This document shows, one piece after another, positions 45,506 through 57,534 of a stretch of 64,000 nt of DNA. A program made the position numbers and the translations under genes. The DNA is from Verpa conica (Eukaryota; Ascomycota; Pezizomycetes; Pezizales; Morchellaceae): contig JAUFSD010000025.1 of the NCBI GenBank assembly GCA_033030425.1, forward strand, positions 124,001 through 188,000. The letters run 5' to 3'. The stretch's first letter is position 1, and each line of letters starts with the position of its first letter. The notes under the pieces are model-generated. The model was given only the letters and a program-made list of their open reading frames with translations. It was not told the DNA's origin and made no database searches.

Positions 45506-47071
45506 TCACAAGCAGTCAATACTTTCAAGGTCTTCGGCCGTCACCCAGTCTACATTGGGTTTCAAAATCACAACAACTGTCGATGAGAAGAAGCTAGCTC
45601 TCCGTGATAAAATCAAGTGTTTTAGTCCTCCGCCGACTTTTCTCCAACGGTAAACAAACCAAAAGAGCCCTTGGTCCACATTTCCCGCTCGAACCTTTTC
45701 AAACAACCAAATATCCTTCCTCCTTCTTTTACCGAAAACGATCTGTTTTGTAGTCATCAAAAATCTAGCCCTCTTCTTTGGTATAGGAATTCGAACCCTT
45801 AACGGGCGACTCCCTATATCTGGAGGTGGAACCGCAAACCGATAGTAGATGCCAATATCCTGGGTACCATTTTCAGCCCAGTCATCAAATTCTGAGTCTT
45901 GAGTAGTGATCGCGGCTCTCACGAAGATTATTACCTTTTTTACCCAGTCAATAATTCTATAAGATTGAATAGTTCCTACCGCTTGTCTGAACTCGATTGT
46001 CTTGGAACGGATAACATTCCTCAGATTATAACGGTAATCTCTTTGGTATTTGCCATTATACATAAGATCATCTCGGTTCATTACCCAGATCAACTCTAGT
46101 ATAGATCCTGCTGTATTTATTTTCCTTATCACCTCCATGTCAGTGAGCCAATGTAGATATGGACTGTCGCGACAAGGAAGAATTTGAAAATAATTGAGTG
46201 ATCTAGTCGGTGATGCGGGGCTCCTTGATTTCGGGTGATAAGTATTCATCTGTCTCTCAAACAACATTATTGCTTTGCAGACACGTTTGATATCTTTTAG
46301 TGTGTATGCCCGGCCAATACCGATATTGACATGGAGACCAGTGGAGGCATTAAAAGTCATTTCAAAAGACGACTCGAGGATTTGGGCCATCTCCGGGATG
46401 ACTGCTTTCCATTGACTGCTTTTCATTTCAGGTGTACTTATAACAACCGCTCTATTGCCTAAATCTCCACTAGTAAGTATATTTTTATCGTTATGAATGT
46501 TAAATGCATCTAGATTTTTTGCAGTTCCCAGGCTATGATAGCCTTGAGATGAGCCGCCCGTGATTAGCACATTAACTCCGAGTTTATCTGCAAGTGGCCT
46601 CAAAGCAGTAGCGATATAGGTGTAGTCACGAAGCTCAGTACCAACCACAAGATTGCACAGAATTGACTGCACTTCCACGCGGATCGAAACCTCGTGCTCA
46701 GAAACATGAGTATTATTTTCTTGATGCAGTGGGAGCAATAATGGTCCTGCTAGGAAAAACTTTCTCTCTCTCATGCTGAAGCCCCTTTCTTTTCTTTGGG
46801 AACCTAGTGCTGCATCGCCTTGGGGTGTCTCGGGGGCTCCCTCGGGCACTACCGTGAAAGCTAGCGGTTCATCCAGCCTGGTGGGTTGTCCTTCTCTCCT
46901 CTCCAGCTGGCCGGTCGGGTGTTGGGCATATGGTTGTTCACCCGCTGAAGAGAGCGTGATCTCACTCAAATATTCGGAAGTGTCCTGTTCGAGAAGTGGT
47001 GTCATCCCATAGTCATCATCCCCGAGTAGAAGCATTAGGGAACGATAATTTTCCGAGAATTCGATTTCCAT
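45506..47071 (-). CDS. fungal amidoligase-family protein
   Basis: Amidoligases are ATP-dependent COOH-NH2 ligases related to glutamine synthetase and the gamma-glutamylcysteine synthetase fold. This 521-residue single exon shows the fungal family layout: VSIRVEVQSIL (about 128-138, in place of the usual GVEIE), FNIHNDKNI (about 190-198), VVISTPEM (about 209-216), NASTGLHVNIGI (241-252), YTLKDIKRVCKAIMLFE (256-272) and TIEFRQAVGT (358-367). The TGLHVxIG and EFRQ elements carry the signature residues, so it may be active, although the first acidic motif is atypical. Residues 1-120 are a variable, Pro/Glu-rich extension. The substrate is unknown. It is divergent from the ankyrin gene at 48280, with a 1.2-kb shared upstream region. 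Confidence 0.85.
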   Translation of the reverse strand: MEIEFSENYRSLMLLLGDDDYGMTPLLEQDTSEYLSEITLSSAGEQPYAQHPTGQLERREGQPTRLDEPLAFTVVPEGAPETPQGDAALGSQRKERGFSMRERKFFLAGPLLLPLHQENNTHVSEHEVSIRVEVQSILCNLVVGTELRDYTYIATALRPLADKLGVNVLITGGSSQGYHSLGTAKNLDAFNIHNDKNILTSGDLGNRAVVISTPEMKSSQWKAVIPEMAQILESSFEMTFNASTGLHVNIGIGRAYTLKDIKRVCKAIMLFERQMNTYHPKSRSPASPTRSLNYFQILPCRDSPYLHWLTDMEVIRKINTAGSILELIWVMNRDDLMYNGKYQRDYRYNLRNVIRSKTIEFRQAVGTIQSYRIIDWVKKVIIFVRAAITTQDSEFDDWAENGTQDIGIYYRFAVPPPDIGSRPLRVRIPIPKKRARFLMTTKQIVFGKRRRKDIWLFEKVRAGNVDQGLFWFVYRWRKVGGGLKHLILSRRASFFSSTVVVILKPNVDWVTAEDLESIDCL

Positions 47072-47633
47072 CTGTTGTAAATTCTACTGCCCTAGCCTCA
47101 GTAATTCCCGGCTGATCAAAAACCTCTAGATGAGCCTACAGGAGGGACTCAGTGATGAATGATGGCTGAAGTTCAGGGAGATGATTGATGTAGGGTGGTG
47201 AAGAGTGAAACGGCCCCGATAAGGCCCTAGCTTAGACCTATGGCTCTATCGTGACGTGCTTTTTGGGGCACTACGTGGTCTAAACCTTGAACCCACACCC
47301 CCCTCTATGACGCATAGCACTGCCTTCTGGAAGTTATAGGCAAATATTCACTATATCACGGTATAATCGTCTTCACCCGGTTTGTCATAATGAAAGGTCA
47401 TTGAAAAAAAAAAGCTGTACCCATAGGCTCACAATGAAACTCTTGTCAACAGCAATGCACCAGCCTGCAGATTTTCTGAGCTTTCTATTGGTTCAACACG
47501 TGCGGTACTGCGACCGGCCTACCATTCGCACCCATCAGCCTTCCTATTATTTCCAAGCCCAGCATCTAGAGCTCTGTATCTCTGCCTGACTAGTAAACGG
47601 GTCTCTCCCCGAGATATTACTTTGCCTCGAGTT

Positions 47634-47644
47634 GAACCCTAACC
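47634..47644 (-). promoter_or_regulatory. telomere-like tract (GGGTTAGGGTT on the minus strand)
   Basis: AACCCTAACCC on the plus strand, 563 bp upstream of the amidoligase start and next to a bipartite motif copy. Confidence 0.4.
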
Positions 47645-47660
47645 CAGCTTATCATGAGCA

Positions 47661-47668
47661 GTCACTCG
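47661..47668 (-). promoter_or_regulatory. bipartite motif copy 12 (CGAGTGAC-N6-TGA)
   Basis: Between the divergent amidoligase and ankyrin genes, 16 bp from a telomere-like tract. Confidence 0.45.
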
Positions 47669-48147
47669 GCTGTCTCCAGGCACCATTGGGCCAGGCCCCC
47701 AGTCAGCTCTGTGAAATTTTTCCCTGGTGTAACAGCCCACTAAGGCAATGCCAACAACGTAAACCAGCACTCGACCTGAACCCCAGAACATTGGTACCAC
47801 CGCGCAGCCCTGGCATCAACCTCGCGCCCAGGAGTGTTGTCTAGTCGTAACTTCTGCGCTTTCTCGGCATTAAAACATGGATATTCAGCCTTCGCGATTC
47901 TATTCCAGCCTTGCCTATGTCTTAAGCCAGGCCAACCACCCAATATCACAAAGGCTACTATAGCAAGTGCAGGCACCAATAACATCTCTTCTCGGAAAGT
48001 CCAAAGTTACAAACCCGGCTGCATACAGAAATCAACAGCACGAAAAGTAACAGTGCCTCTAGGCCAGTGAAATTCTCTGATATGCATGGTCTCTAGGCAC
48101 ACACCACAAAATATACTAGAAGCAAGGCTAGATCACAATAACCCCCA

Positions 48148-48155
48148 TATAAAAG
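48148..48155 (+). promoter_or_regulatory. TATA box (TATAAAAG)
   Basis: A canonical TATA box 132 bp before the ankyrin-protein start codon at 48280, with a pyrimidine-rich leader between. Confidence 0.55.
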
Positions 48156-48279
48156 GGTATTTATCGCGTAGCATGTAGAGCTAAAACACCCCATCTACTA
48201 GAGGACTTGGCACAACCTCCATTATCAACTTTCCCCGCTTCAACCAAAAGTCAGAACAGATAGAAAAAATATATATACA

Positions 48280-49091
48280 ATGGGCCTTTTCAACCGTTTA
48301 AAGCGAACAGCTCGTGCAATGCGACAAGCTTGGTCATCTAGTACCGAGAAAGAAACTTCTGAAAAGTACGCTGACCCAGACTGTGTCGCCGGGTCATATA
48401 ACTGACTTTACAAATCAGTAGCTCTACAGTCCCATTCTCCGAAAAGAATCCTCGAGACTTCAAAGACAATAAATTCGGAGATTCAGACCCAGCACCCCCC
48501 GCCTACGTACAGCAGAATACACCGGCCCCGCCCGAAACAGCTACCGCTCTCCACCACGCAGCCTACACTGGGGACGTATCGCTAACCTCGGCTCATCTCT
48601 CCACCCCTGGAATTGACGTAAACACGACCGACAAACACGGATATACACCACTCCTCTATGCTGCGCAAAAGGGCCGTACCGGGGTAGTTAAACGTCTCCT
48701 CAAAAACTCGCAAGTAGACGTAAACCCCTGCGATGCATTCGGCATCTCGGCGTTGTCATGGGCTGCAAGACGCGGTCATCTAGAGATTGTTCAGTTGCTA
48801 CTAGGGGCACCAGGGGTGGCTGTGGACCAAAAATGTAATAAAGGCCGTACACCACTATTGAGGGCGGCCATGAAGGGACATGTGGCGATTGTTGAGGCGT
48901 TGCTTAAAGTACCCGGGGTTGATGTTGATGTTAAAGATAGCGCAGGGTCGACACCGCTATTGTTGGCAAGTCAGAATGGCCACGAGAGGGTGGTTGCGCT
49001 ACTACTCCGGGTGGCTGGGGCTGCGGCTGGGGCTAGGAATACGAAGCGTAATGTTTCATTCGCGTATAAATGCCCTTGCCAAGGAGTCTAG
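48280..49091 (+). CDS. small ankyrin-repeat protein
   Basis: Exons 48280-48365 and 48419-49091 (53-bp intron) give 252 residues. Residues 1-30 are basic (MGLFNRLKRTARAMRQAW). A Ser/Pro linker with PAPPAYVQQNTPAPPETA leads to four ankyrin repeats from about residue 72: TALHHAAYTGDVSLTSAHLS, YTPLLYAAQKGRTGVVKRLL, SALSWAARRGHLEIVQLLLG and RTPLLRAAMKGHVAIVEALL. A last unit, STPLLLASQNGHERVVALLL, follows. The tail KRNVSFAYKCPCQGV is short and cysteine-bearing. Start and splice are supported by phase and by the TATA box. It lacks a NACHT domain; partner and function are unknown. The repeats are diverged from each other, unlike the homogenised array of the NLR at 14.2-17.6 kb. Confidence 0.85.
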
Positions 49092-51286
49092 GCAGGTTGT
49101 TGAAGAGGATAATGTATTTATTATGTAGACACGAAAGATCTAAGTTTTAATTATTCGTAAAGTCAATATATTTCTTTGGTCAAGTACACTAGTCATTTCT
49201 GTGGATTTTTGTAGTGCTAGACAGCCTCCTAAGAGCCATCGCATCCGCTTCTAGCTCCACAATTTGGAAAAACAATAAACGACGAAGCTGTAACTCCATG
49301 TACACTCATAAAACCAACTCTTGTAACCTTAATACCTAGAAATATAGTCCCCCCCTGTCTCAAGATCCCCCATACCTTCGAGGCCCCGAGAATTATCATA
49401 CTCGTCGTCATGACCACTAAAGCAGAACACCCGGAGCTTCCCAAGACCCTTTCGGAAACATCGAAGATTAACCACTACCTTTGCTCACTGAAAGCCGAAT
49501 AGAACACTAGCGGGGGTAAGCTGCGTAAAATTCTCTGCAACAGGTTTCCAGCCAGATATGCGGGAAGTCACCGTAGGGCATCCTCTGGCCATCCTCACCT
49601 AGATCTATCAGGCTTTTGAGTTAGAGTGGTTTATATCTAACGATAGCCCAAAACTTAACCTGTGACATCAATTCTCCGGGCATATTGTTTTTGCTCGAGG
49701 GGCTCTCGAGGATATTTGTATTTTAAGTCACTAGATAAAAAATTAGTATCTAGCTTATAAGGTATCTTCATACAAGCCCAAGTACCTTGGTCGCTAGGAA
49801 AGCTCTAGTCAGAGGTTCTAGAATCCCTAGAACCCTAGGGATTTCTCGGGAGCTCAAGATCATCCTAAGGTTTAACTAGTCGAAACCAGACGTAACGAAC
49901 TACACCCATAGGTCTAAAGTGACGAATAATCTTCTAGTCTCTTGCTTTTAGGGGCCTTTGCCTCACAGAACATAGGTAGCTTCTTACTAATAACGTAGCA
50001 AGTGCGAACCTTAGAGGAAGTGATATTAGAGCTTACTACTACAAATCTATCTCGATGGTAAGATTAGGATTCACAGCGTACTTAACCTCTATATAAAAAA
50101 GCTCGAACTATAAGAATATTTACCCTAAAAGAACACGCGGTTGGGCCCGGACAAGGATTATTTTATGTGCACGAGTACTCTTATATAAGAATAGGATGCT
50201 GCACGGGGGGCATATCTATACACAATAGATTCCGTTATACGGATACACTTGGAACTGAGATCTTTTATTCTCATAGAGTAGACTCCTTGTTGAATGTTAC
50301 TATATTTACAAAAAGTTTAGTATCATAGCTATCTAGACTTGCTACTGTGATTGAGATATCTAGCGAGCCAGTTTACTATTAAGTGAGACGGATCTTATAT
50401 ATATAGGATGGTGGTCCAGATAGGGTTGGGGCTCTGCGGAGAGTACACTTTAGCGGGCTTGGCGGCCCTTATCACGAAGTGCATATCTACCCCAACCCAA
50501 TTCCTCTTGGTTACCCTTTAATGTATCCTATTCTATTCTCATCATGATATAATATAATCTATCATAATACCGTCTTACCGGAGTACCATCCCCACAATGA
50601 TTCCTATGAGATCTTTTCTACAGCACAGGAGGTGGATATCACTTAAAATAGCCTAAACATCTTAGGACTCTATACAAGATGATGCTTCATAGACTACTGC
50701 CTTCAGTGTAAAACCTTCCTGTAAAATATGAGATCGGCTTAAGAAACAGAGAGGTCATAGGTAATGATTCTTCGGAGATGCATCCCTATCCGTGAGATAG
50801 CCAAGAATTCAAGCAGCATAAATAAATTTTATTTATTTATATATAATAATCCCCACAGATCAATGCAGGCCGAGTATCAATCTAAAGTCTTATGAGCTCC
50901 TTTTTGAATTGGGCCACGTAGAATTCGAGTCCTAACTAACCATGCAAAGCAATACCAAGGCTTCTCCAATATACTCCGGATATAGCAAGAAATTCCCATT
51001 TATTGTACTATTTTAGGAATATTCCGTGCGCGCCCAGCCTCTAGAGTTTTCTAAACTCAATTATCTAATATCTTTAAAGTAAATTCTATGGTGTTACGAT
51101 GGTTGCATTGATGCTGGACCATGAATGGCCACTGACTTACAAAATTACTATGTACTCATACACCCAAATCTAAAGGTCTTAGCTAGTCCTCATCAGCCGA
51201 GCCGTCTTGAGATCTGTAGCCGGACAGTAAGCATTACTAATATCAACCTAATTTTCTTTTTCTACCTTAACCGCTAACACGATTTC

Positions 51287-51673
51287 TTATTGCGTCAGAT
51301 TCCATTCCTGACTAAGTAGCAGGTCTGAGCTTAATTGGTGGGTCAACGTCACAGGGTGAAATTGACATGTGGTCAAGCCCTCTTGAAAGCTGTCCCCACC
51401 ATGGAGACCATACATACCCCTCCTGACGCAAGGACGAAGAAGGATGGAAATACAGATTACAAAGGCACCAAGAAACCAGGGCCGAAATCTCAAATTACCA
51501 CCATCAAATAGAGACAGTCCATAAACTAGCGACCAAGTCTTCAGAAGCTCCTTCCGGTTTCTTACGATAAATGCAAGGTACTGGGATGATGAAAAGATAC
51601 CCAACAGAGAGTGGACCTGATGTAAGGAGAAAAGAGGAACGAGATGCCCCGGAAAACGAAACAAAAAAGGCAT
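51287..51673 (-). CDS. weak candidate: short hydrophobic-start protein
   Basis: This 128-codon frame opens MPFLFRFPGHLVPLFSLHQV, which looks like a signal or membrane segment. A second hydrophobic segment, WFLGAFVICISILLRP, follows. A TATA-like TTTATAAG (minus strand) lies about 140 bp upstream near 51812. No family is recognised and the coding evidence is thin; it may be chance in a gene-poor region. Confidence 0.2.
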   Translation of the reverse strand: MPFLFRFPGHLVPLFSLHQVHSLLGIFSSSQYLAFIVRNRKELLKTWSLVYGLSLFDGGNLRFRPWFLGAFVICISILLRPCVRRGMYGLHGGDSFQEGLTTCQFHPVTLTHQLSSDLLLSQEWNLTQ

Positions 51674-54235
51674 ATTATCGTCATCTCACATGCTATATGC
51701 ATTATCTTCTCCACTATAACCTCTCGGGGGAAGGGCTGCTTTTCACCAATAGCTCCATAAGACTTCCACTCCGTTATCCACTTGAAAAGGAAACCTCCCC
51801 CCGCTTATAAAGCATCCTGCAGTTTTCCATGGCATGTAACCCACCATTACCAGATTTCAAACGAGCCTTCGCATACCAACATCTTTTGAACAAAGCAAAG
51901 TCGAGACCCTAAAAGACCCTCTCAAGGACAGAAATAGTACGAAGGTCATAAATCTCTGCATGTTGATTAGATATACGATGCAAGGTCACCACGGGGAAAA
52001 CTCTTCGCTTTAGTGCGCTGTCAGGAAACCATTACAGAAATCCTACCTAGATCAGATCATTTGCGACAAAAAGGCCAATCAATAACTTAACCACAGCCCC
52101 ACTCTGGACATAGCCACATTTCTTCCTCGCACCGCATAATCCACTATCGCTATTTTGTCCCTGTGCTGCAGGAATATACCCCCCCCCAAACATTGCTGGC
52201 AGTGCTTAACACGGTTCATGAGCATCCCCCCAAGCGGCAGATTTGCTACCGGCATATTTCCAGACGCCTGTTATCTATTTTGCAGAACGCGTTGTCTGGA
52301 ATTAATACTAATGCAGATCTCCAAGGAGTTGTGACGCCGAGAGTCCCGGTAAATGATATCTACCACCTGAATAACTTTGATTTTCGGCCTCGTTCATTCT
52401 ACATTAGTAGTTGCAGGTTCTTTGCTAAGGGGATTGACATATTTCTCCCAGAAAAAGTAACATTGCTTAAAGTTTGTCACTGGTTACCTAATAGAGCTTA
52501 TGCATTAAATCGTTGTGCCCCACTCTATAGCCCCCACCTAACAGTACTTAGGCGGACCCTTCCTACTACCTAAAGGAAGCACCAGGCCTACTTGATTTGA
52601 AGGAACGTTTATGGAGGACTATGCTCGTATGAATGCAGGATCATAAGTGCTGATTTTAATGACACGTACGCGTAGAAGCGTGTTATCTGAGCGATGGTAT
52701 GCTCACTGAGAATCGAAACCCGAGGAATTTATGATGCGATCTTGGTTCTACTCATCATGGGGGATTACTGATAAGTGAGGCTTGATTGATCGCGAAAAAC
52801 CTTACAATTATTGGTAGAGACCTAGATTAAAAGTTATGTCCCTCTGTCCTACAGGGACCAAGCAAATGGCAATTTACAGGAATTCTTAATTTGCCGTTCT
52901 AACCGCAGACCGAACCACACTTTTGGACAAATTTAACCCCTTGGGCTACAGAAGCAAACCTATCGATATTTGCTTCTGATAAAATACTTCCCACTCAAAG
53001 CTTCGAGTCAAAATTAGTGTATAAGCTATGAATAGTTTATGTTCTCACCCTACTTTACTTGAATTCCTCATATCAAAAAAAAGTGAGAGAACATACTGGA
53101 TAGGGCTAGGAGGCAATAACCCTACCGGTACTATCTTAACAAGTCGGAATGATAGAAGTGCGAAACACTACTAAAGCTCACCGACGGAGTTGGATTTTCG
53201 CCCGCAAAATAGTAATTTTACTACATAATAAAGCTGTTTCTACGCGTTAATACCCCCCATCTATCAAACGAGCTAGCAATAGGCTCATGCACCGGACATC
53301 CCAGGTGGTCCACCACGCTCCCGAACCAAAGATCTTGCTCCCGCAAGAGACCCGTCAAGAGGAATTAGCAAGCCAGCCCGAGGACAAAACAGCAGGGAAT
53401 AATAACAACCGGCGGTGTACAGGGTTAGGGCAAAGTCTCCCAATCACTATTTTTACATGCATCCGCTATCCCTTTCGGTGATGTCCAACCCGATGATCCG
53501 CCTAGCAGTATATGCAAACCTCACTCTTCGCGTACGATGACATAAGTCAGCGCCCAGAATAATTAAAAAAGTAAGATATTTAACGTAACCAACGCACATA
53601 CAGAGCATGCGCCTTCCCCAGCCTCCTACTTTGGCAGTGTCCACACAAAAAGATGCGGCGAAATTTAAGCTCATGATCCCTGTCAAAACACACCTTGAGG
53701 CTCCTTCCATATATGGCAGCTGTCGGTATTCTTGGGATACCAGGGCACAATAGCTCTGCTTCATGCGGGCATGTAGTAAGCGACCTCTGTAGTTAGACAT
53801 TTAGGGACCCACCTACTTGGCCCTATATCTGTAATGACGCCCATCTGACTAACACTAGGTGTCCCAAACACACGCTCCCGATCCGAAGTCGGATCCGAAT
53901 TTCACTTGCGGAAGTAGTTAAAAGGGGCCGGGGGGGCAACTTCCGCGTAAGGTTCGACAGCTCTAATTTTATTACCCTCATTCGATCACACCTTCTAGAA
54001 GACTGAACAGCGCGCGCTAGAAGATTTTGAAACTAAGTGGACATTTGAATTTGAAATGAGGTTTTATGCTGAAAGAATGCTTTTCGGTAGCGCCTTGCTT
54101 CATCTTAATGTTTTGGCCTAGGAGACGAAAGACTCATTAATAAGGGATCGAAAAAGTGGATTGTTGTCCGCCTTACTATAATAGATGAGAACGCCAGGCT
54201 AAATATGCATTATAGACACAAGTTTCCATTCTCAG

Positions 54236-54243
54236 ATCACTCG
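54236..54243 (-). promoter_or_regulatory. bipartite motif copy 13 (first half only)
   Basis: In the gene-poor stretch; ATG occupies the second-half position. Confidence 0.3.
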
Positions 54244-55704
54244 AGTCAATTTACCTCGAAATAGTATATATTTGCGCTCAACCCTCTTACCATACGTATC
54301 GTATGAGTGCAAGAGGTACGTGAAGCGTAGCGATCATTTCGGATTAGCCCCATGCGGACAAACGTTTCATATTTGGCCTAAGCTCGGTCGCATATTTGCG
54401 GGGTACCGGTGGGGGTCCACTCCCAGTTACTTCTAGAACACCGGTTACTCCGGTGTTGTGAGTTGCGGTAGCAACAGTTGGCCGAAAAGGATCCTGAGAC
54501 CCTGACCAGCGCACGTGCACGAGCGCCTTCCTTGGGTTGTCACTAATGCAAGAAACTTTCGTTAGCAATTAGTAAGGACATACAGAGGCCTTGCGTTAAG
54601 AGTCCCCCCCTCAATTTAGACCTTTGTGAACCCCATGGTTATTGCAAATAAATCTCCACATAGCCTCATGCATAAAACTTCCGTTTGGACGAGCTCAGAG
54701 TGGAGAATGACGCCCGGCTATGTATGTTATGTGCGATGGCTTAGGCCCTACTCTTCGATAATGGCCAAATAATTTACAAAAGGTGTTGACCGGCCGCCAC
54801 GGTAAGTCGCGCTGGGCCGTATGTGCCATCGGAGATCAAAAACTTATTTCTGAGCCAAGTCACATTTACGATCTACGAGAGGGGGAAACAAACAATTGAG
54901 TGGAGTGTCCTAGGAGCTCAGCCACTGGTTGGCGATAAAAAAAGGGTATTTTCTCGGAGGCGGCAGCCTGGCTCCACAACACAACGATAGTATCTCCTGA
55001 TTAAAATATATAACCTCCTAAGAGGGGGAGGGTGGTTGAATAGAATGATTACGGCGTAGTTAGGCCGAATTTTTTCTACAAGTATACATCTATGGCCGTT
55101 GAAAAATGTGTATAGGATTCGTTCTTGGCGCGCGTAAAAGGCGCTAGTCACAAGATAAGAAAGCAAAAGTACCCCCCCCCTCGTTATTTTGAAACAACCA
55201 GGTTATTTCACTTTAGTATTTCCCCCCCCAACGCCGGTTCTTCGGTTGATGCTCGTCTACCGTACGGGGTGTTGCGGGTTTGATAAACCGGTATGGGTAC
55301 ATGTAGGCCCTAGGATCGCCTTCAATTAACTCCGCCCCGATTGTGCAATCCTAAGCCTCGCCTTAGCTTTGTACGTGCCGGTGATACCAATGATGTAGGA
55401 GGTCATGTATGCACCCACAATCCCTGTCGGGTAAGTCACTACAAAGGAGATATGCACATAGCCTTTTTCCGTTGTGGGTAGGGGGTGGGTCTGACCTCGT
55501 CGCCACAGGTAAGGTCAGGATTTTTTAGGTAGAATATAATGTCCCCAATCCGCAAAGTAAGTTTAATCCCAACCTCGTACAAAAAGGCGATGTACTGAGT
55601 GAGCTCAAGCAGTCAACGAAATCAAGTTACCACATACATACCCCCAACACCCCCTCTCAACCTACTCGATCAAAACACTGCTTATAACACTATAATCGGG
55701 AATA

Positions 55705-56726
55705 ATGTTTTTGAATTTGGGCAAGAAGAGACCAGCGGATCAATTCATTCCTGGTGATGGGATCACTACGCAATGGTTTGAGGAGAACTTTGCAAGATAT
55801 ATTGGGCCAGACGTTGAATGGACATATTGCACTCATATGGAGAATGTAAGTACGTGATAATTGGTAGATACCATTATTAGTATTCTCTAACAATGTTTCT
55901 TTAGGGGAAAGAAGGCTTCTTGTGCAAAGTTTTTGAACCAATTACTCCGGTAGGTTCTATCAACGCTTTTCGTAATATAGTACTACTTTGTGCTAATAAG
56001 ATTTTCTTTCTTAGGACATCATACTAAGTATGAGACTCGATTGCCACGAAGAAACAAGAAGACTGAAAGACGAGGCAAGGCGTGCTTACTTTGGTAAGTA
56101 TTAAAAAATCGACTATTATTTTTTAATCTCGAATACAGAACTATTACTAACGTTCTTTGTTACTCTCTATAGAAAGACTGCAAGACACCTGGAGACAAGG
56201 AGAAGGGGAAAAGAGACAGTGGGAAGAAGCCCGGCGACAACACCAAGTGAGAGCGCGACAGCAAGAAGAAAGCTGGCGACAACACGGAGGTCCTGGCTTA
56301 GATATCCCCATCTTACGACTTCCACCATCCTATGACAGTGTTCAGCGAGAATCGCTCCGTGAAGACCGTCCAGTATCAGGGCCAGTATGGAACGACGATA
56401 CTGGATGCTGGGTGTATCAGGGAAACAATTCAGCAGACAGGGCTCGATTTACCCGATCAACTCCTGCAACACCAATATCCCCACCAGCCGATGGGTATTG
56501 GGGTAATCTACCGGACAGAATGAGCCTAACACCTGTCTCTCCAATATCACGTCATTCAAGCCACCTAGGCTATCTGGATAGATTTACGCAGCGAGCGTCA
56601 GGCGTTATTGCCCACCATGATAGGTCGGTAAAAGTAAGAAGACCACGTTCTGCTACGGATATGCGACTGTCTGCTACTAGCCAGATGTTGCTAAACATGT
56701 CTAGAGGCTCGTATAGCTGGATCTAA
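55705..56726 (+). CDS. unknown four-exon gene, charged and Ser/Pro-rich protein
   Basis: Exons 55705-55845, 55905-55949, 56015-56093 and 56173-56726 give 272 residues, with three consensus introns (59, 65 and 79 bp) all in phase. I do not recognise a family. Residues 1-70 look folded: QWFEENFARYIGPDVEWTYC, then GKEGFLCKVFEPITPDIIL. Residues about 75-130 are a charged, probably coiled-coil helix (HEETRRLKDEARRAYFERLQ, DTWRQGEGEKRQWEEARRQH). The remainder is Ser/Pro-rich and disordered (SLTPVSPISRHSSHLGYLDR). There is no signal peptide or membrane helix. Four good splice junctions in one frame argue strongly for an expressed gene; the role cannot be deduced. Confidence 0.72.
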
Positions 56727-57213
56727 TGAGCCCTTTCATCCGATGTTTAGCACGTTATATGTCTTTCTTTTGTTTATACTTTTTTTATTCTAGAATTGGG
56801 GGCATGGCGTTTAGGTGGTTATGTGGGTTCAAGGTACCTTCTTTTTTCTTTCTAAATTTCTTGTATCTACCCATTTTTCGTCTTTATGCGGGTACGCATC
56901 TATTGGCGCTAGCTTGATTTCAGGTTATCCTTTCTTTTGTTTCTTTTCACCTGAAGAACGATCTCTTGAGTTTTTTCCTATCTTCTTTACATTTTCCTAA
57001 TGAGTTCTTTAAACATTGTGGGGGGTTTCCTGTGGTGTTTATGTTGCTATGGTGCCGAGGCACGAAATAGCCCCGTACATCCCTATTACGAAGGGTTTTC
57101 CTAATTTTTCTTTTACATCTCTAGAGTAGAGTAGAATATAGAGTCTATCACTTTCTTGTATTTCAGGGGGGAATCAATAATTAAGCGCTAAGCTCATGTG
57201 ATAAGATATACTG

Positions 57214-57343
57214 TATTACTCGGTACTGTCGTATATTGAAACCTAGTGTTACTTAAGGGTGAATTCGTGATAGTAATATTACTCGGTACTCTCGTATACA
57301 TTTGAATTCAGTGCCACTTAAGAGCAAATTTGTAACACTAGTA
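57214..57343. repeat. two-copy tandem repeat, period about 63 bp
   Basis: TATTACTCGGTACT begins both units (57214 and 57277). Later shared words are TCGTATA, AGTG..ACTTAA and a GTAATA end. Copies have diverged by several substitutions and small indels. Confidence 0.7.
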
Positions 57344-57534
57344 ATATCTAGTGACATTCTTTAAGAGGCTGGTCAATAGTCTCTTGGGCAGTGGTACGTT
57401 GCCTAAATCTTGGGGCGCAAGGTTGTTATCTCTACTTATATCGTGTGCCATTGAATCAAATCTATTGTAGCACGTTGCGGGAGAGGCACCGAGCGGAGTA
57501 CGTAGTCTCATACGTATCTCATCCAACACTTGAC

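Larger units (their letters stand above)
47072..48279. other. shared upstream region of divergent amidoligase and ankyrin genes
   Basis: A telomere-like tract in reverse orientation (47634-47644) lies 16 bp from a CGAGTGAC motif copy (47661). A TATA box for the ankyrin gene is at 48148. The small frames here are not supported as genes. Confidence 0.5.
49092..55704. other. long gene-poor stretch
   Basis: In 6.6 kb, only one weak candidate frame (51287-51673, minus) is worth listing. 49.5-51.2 kb is AT-rich with stops in all frames, as in decayed repeats. 53.8-55.5 kb is closer to balanced composition, with poly-C runs near 55171 and 55222, an 8-bp hairpin AACACCGG/CCGGTGTT near 54439 and a bipartite motif copy at 54236. 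A telomere-like GGGTTAGGG lies at 53422-53430. No element ends could be defined. Confidence 0.45.

Noticed and set aside
52711..52730. Another B-box-like sequence
   Set aside because: No paired T-arm or partner A box.
54437..54460. Hairpin AACACCGG/CCGGTGTT
   Set aside because: An 8-bp stem is expected by chance at this scale and has no context.
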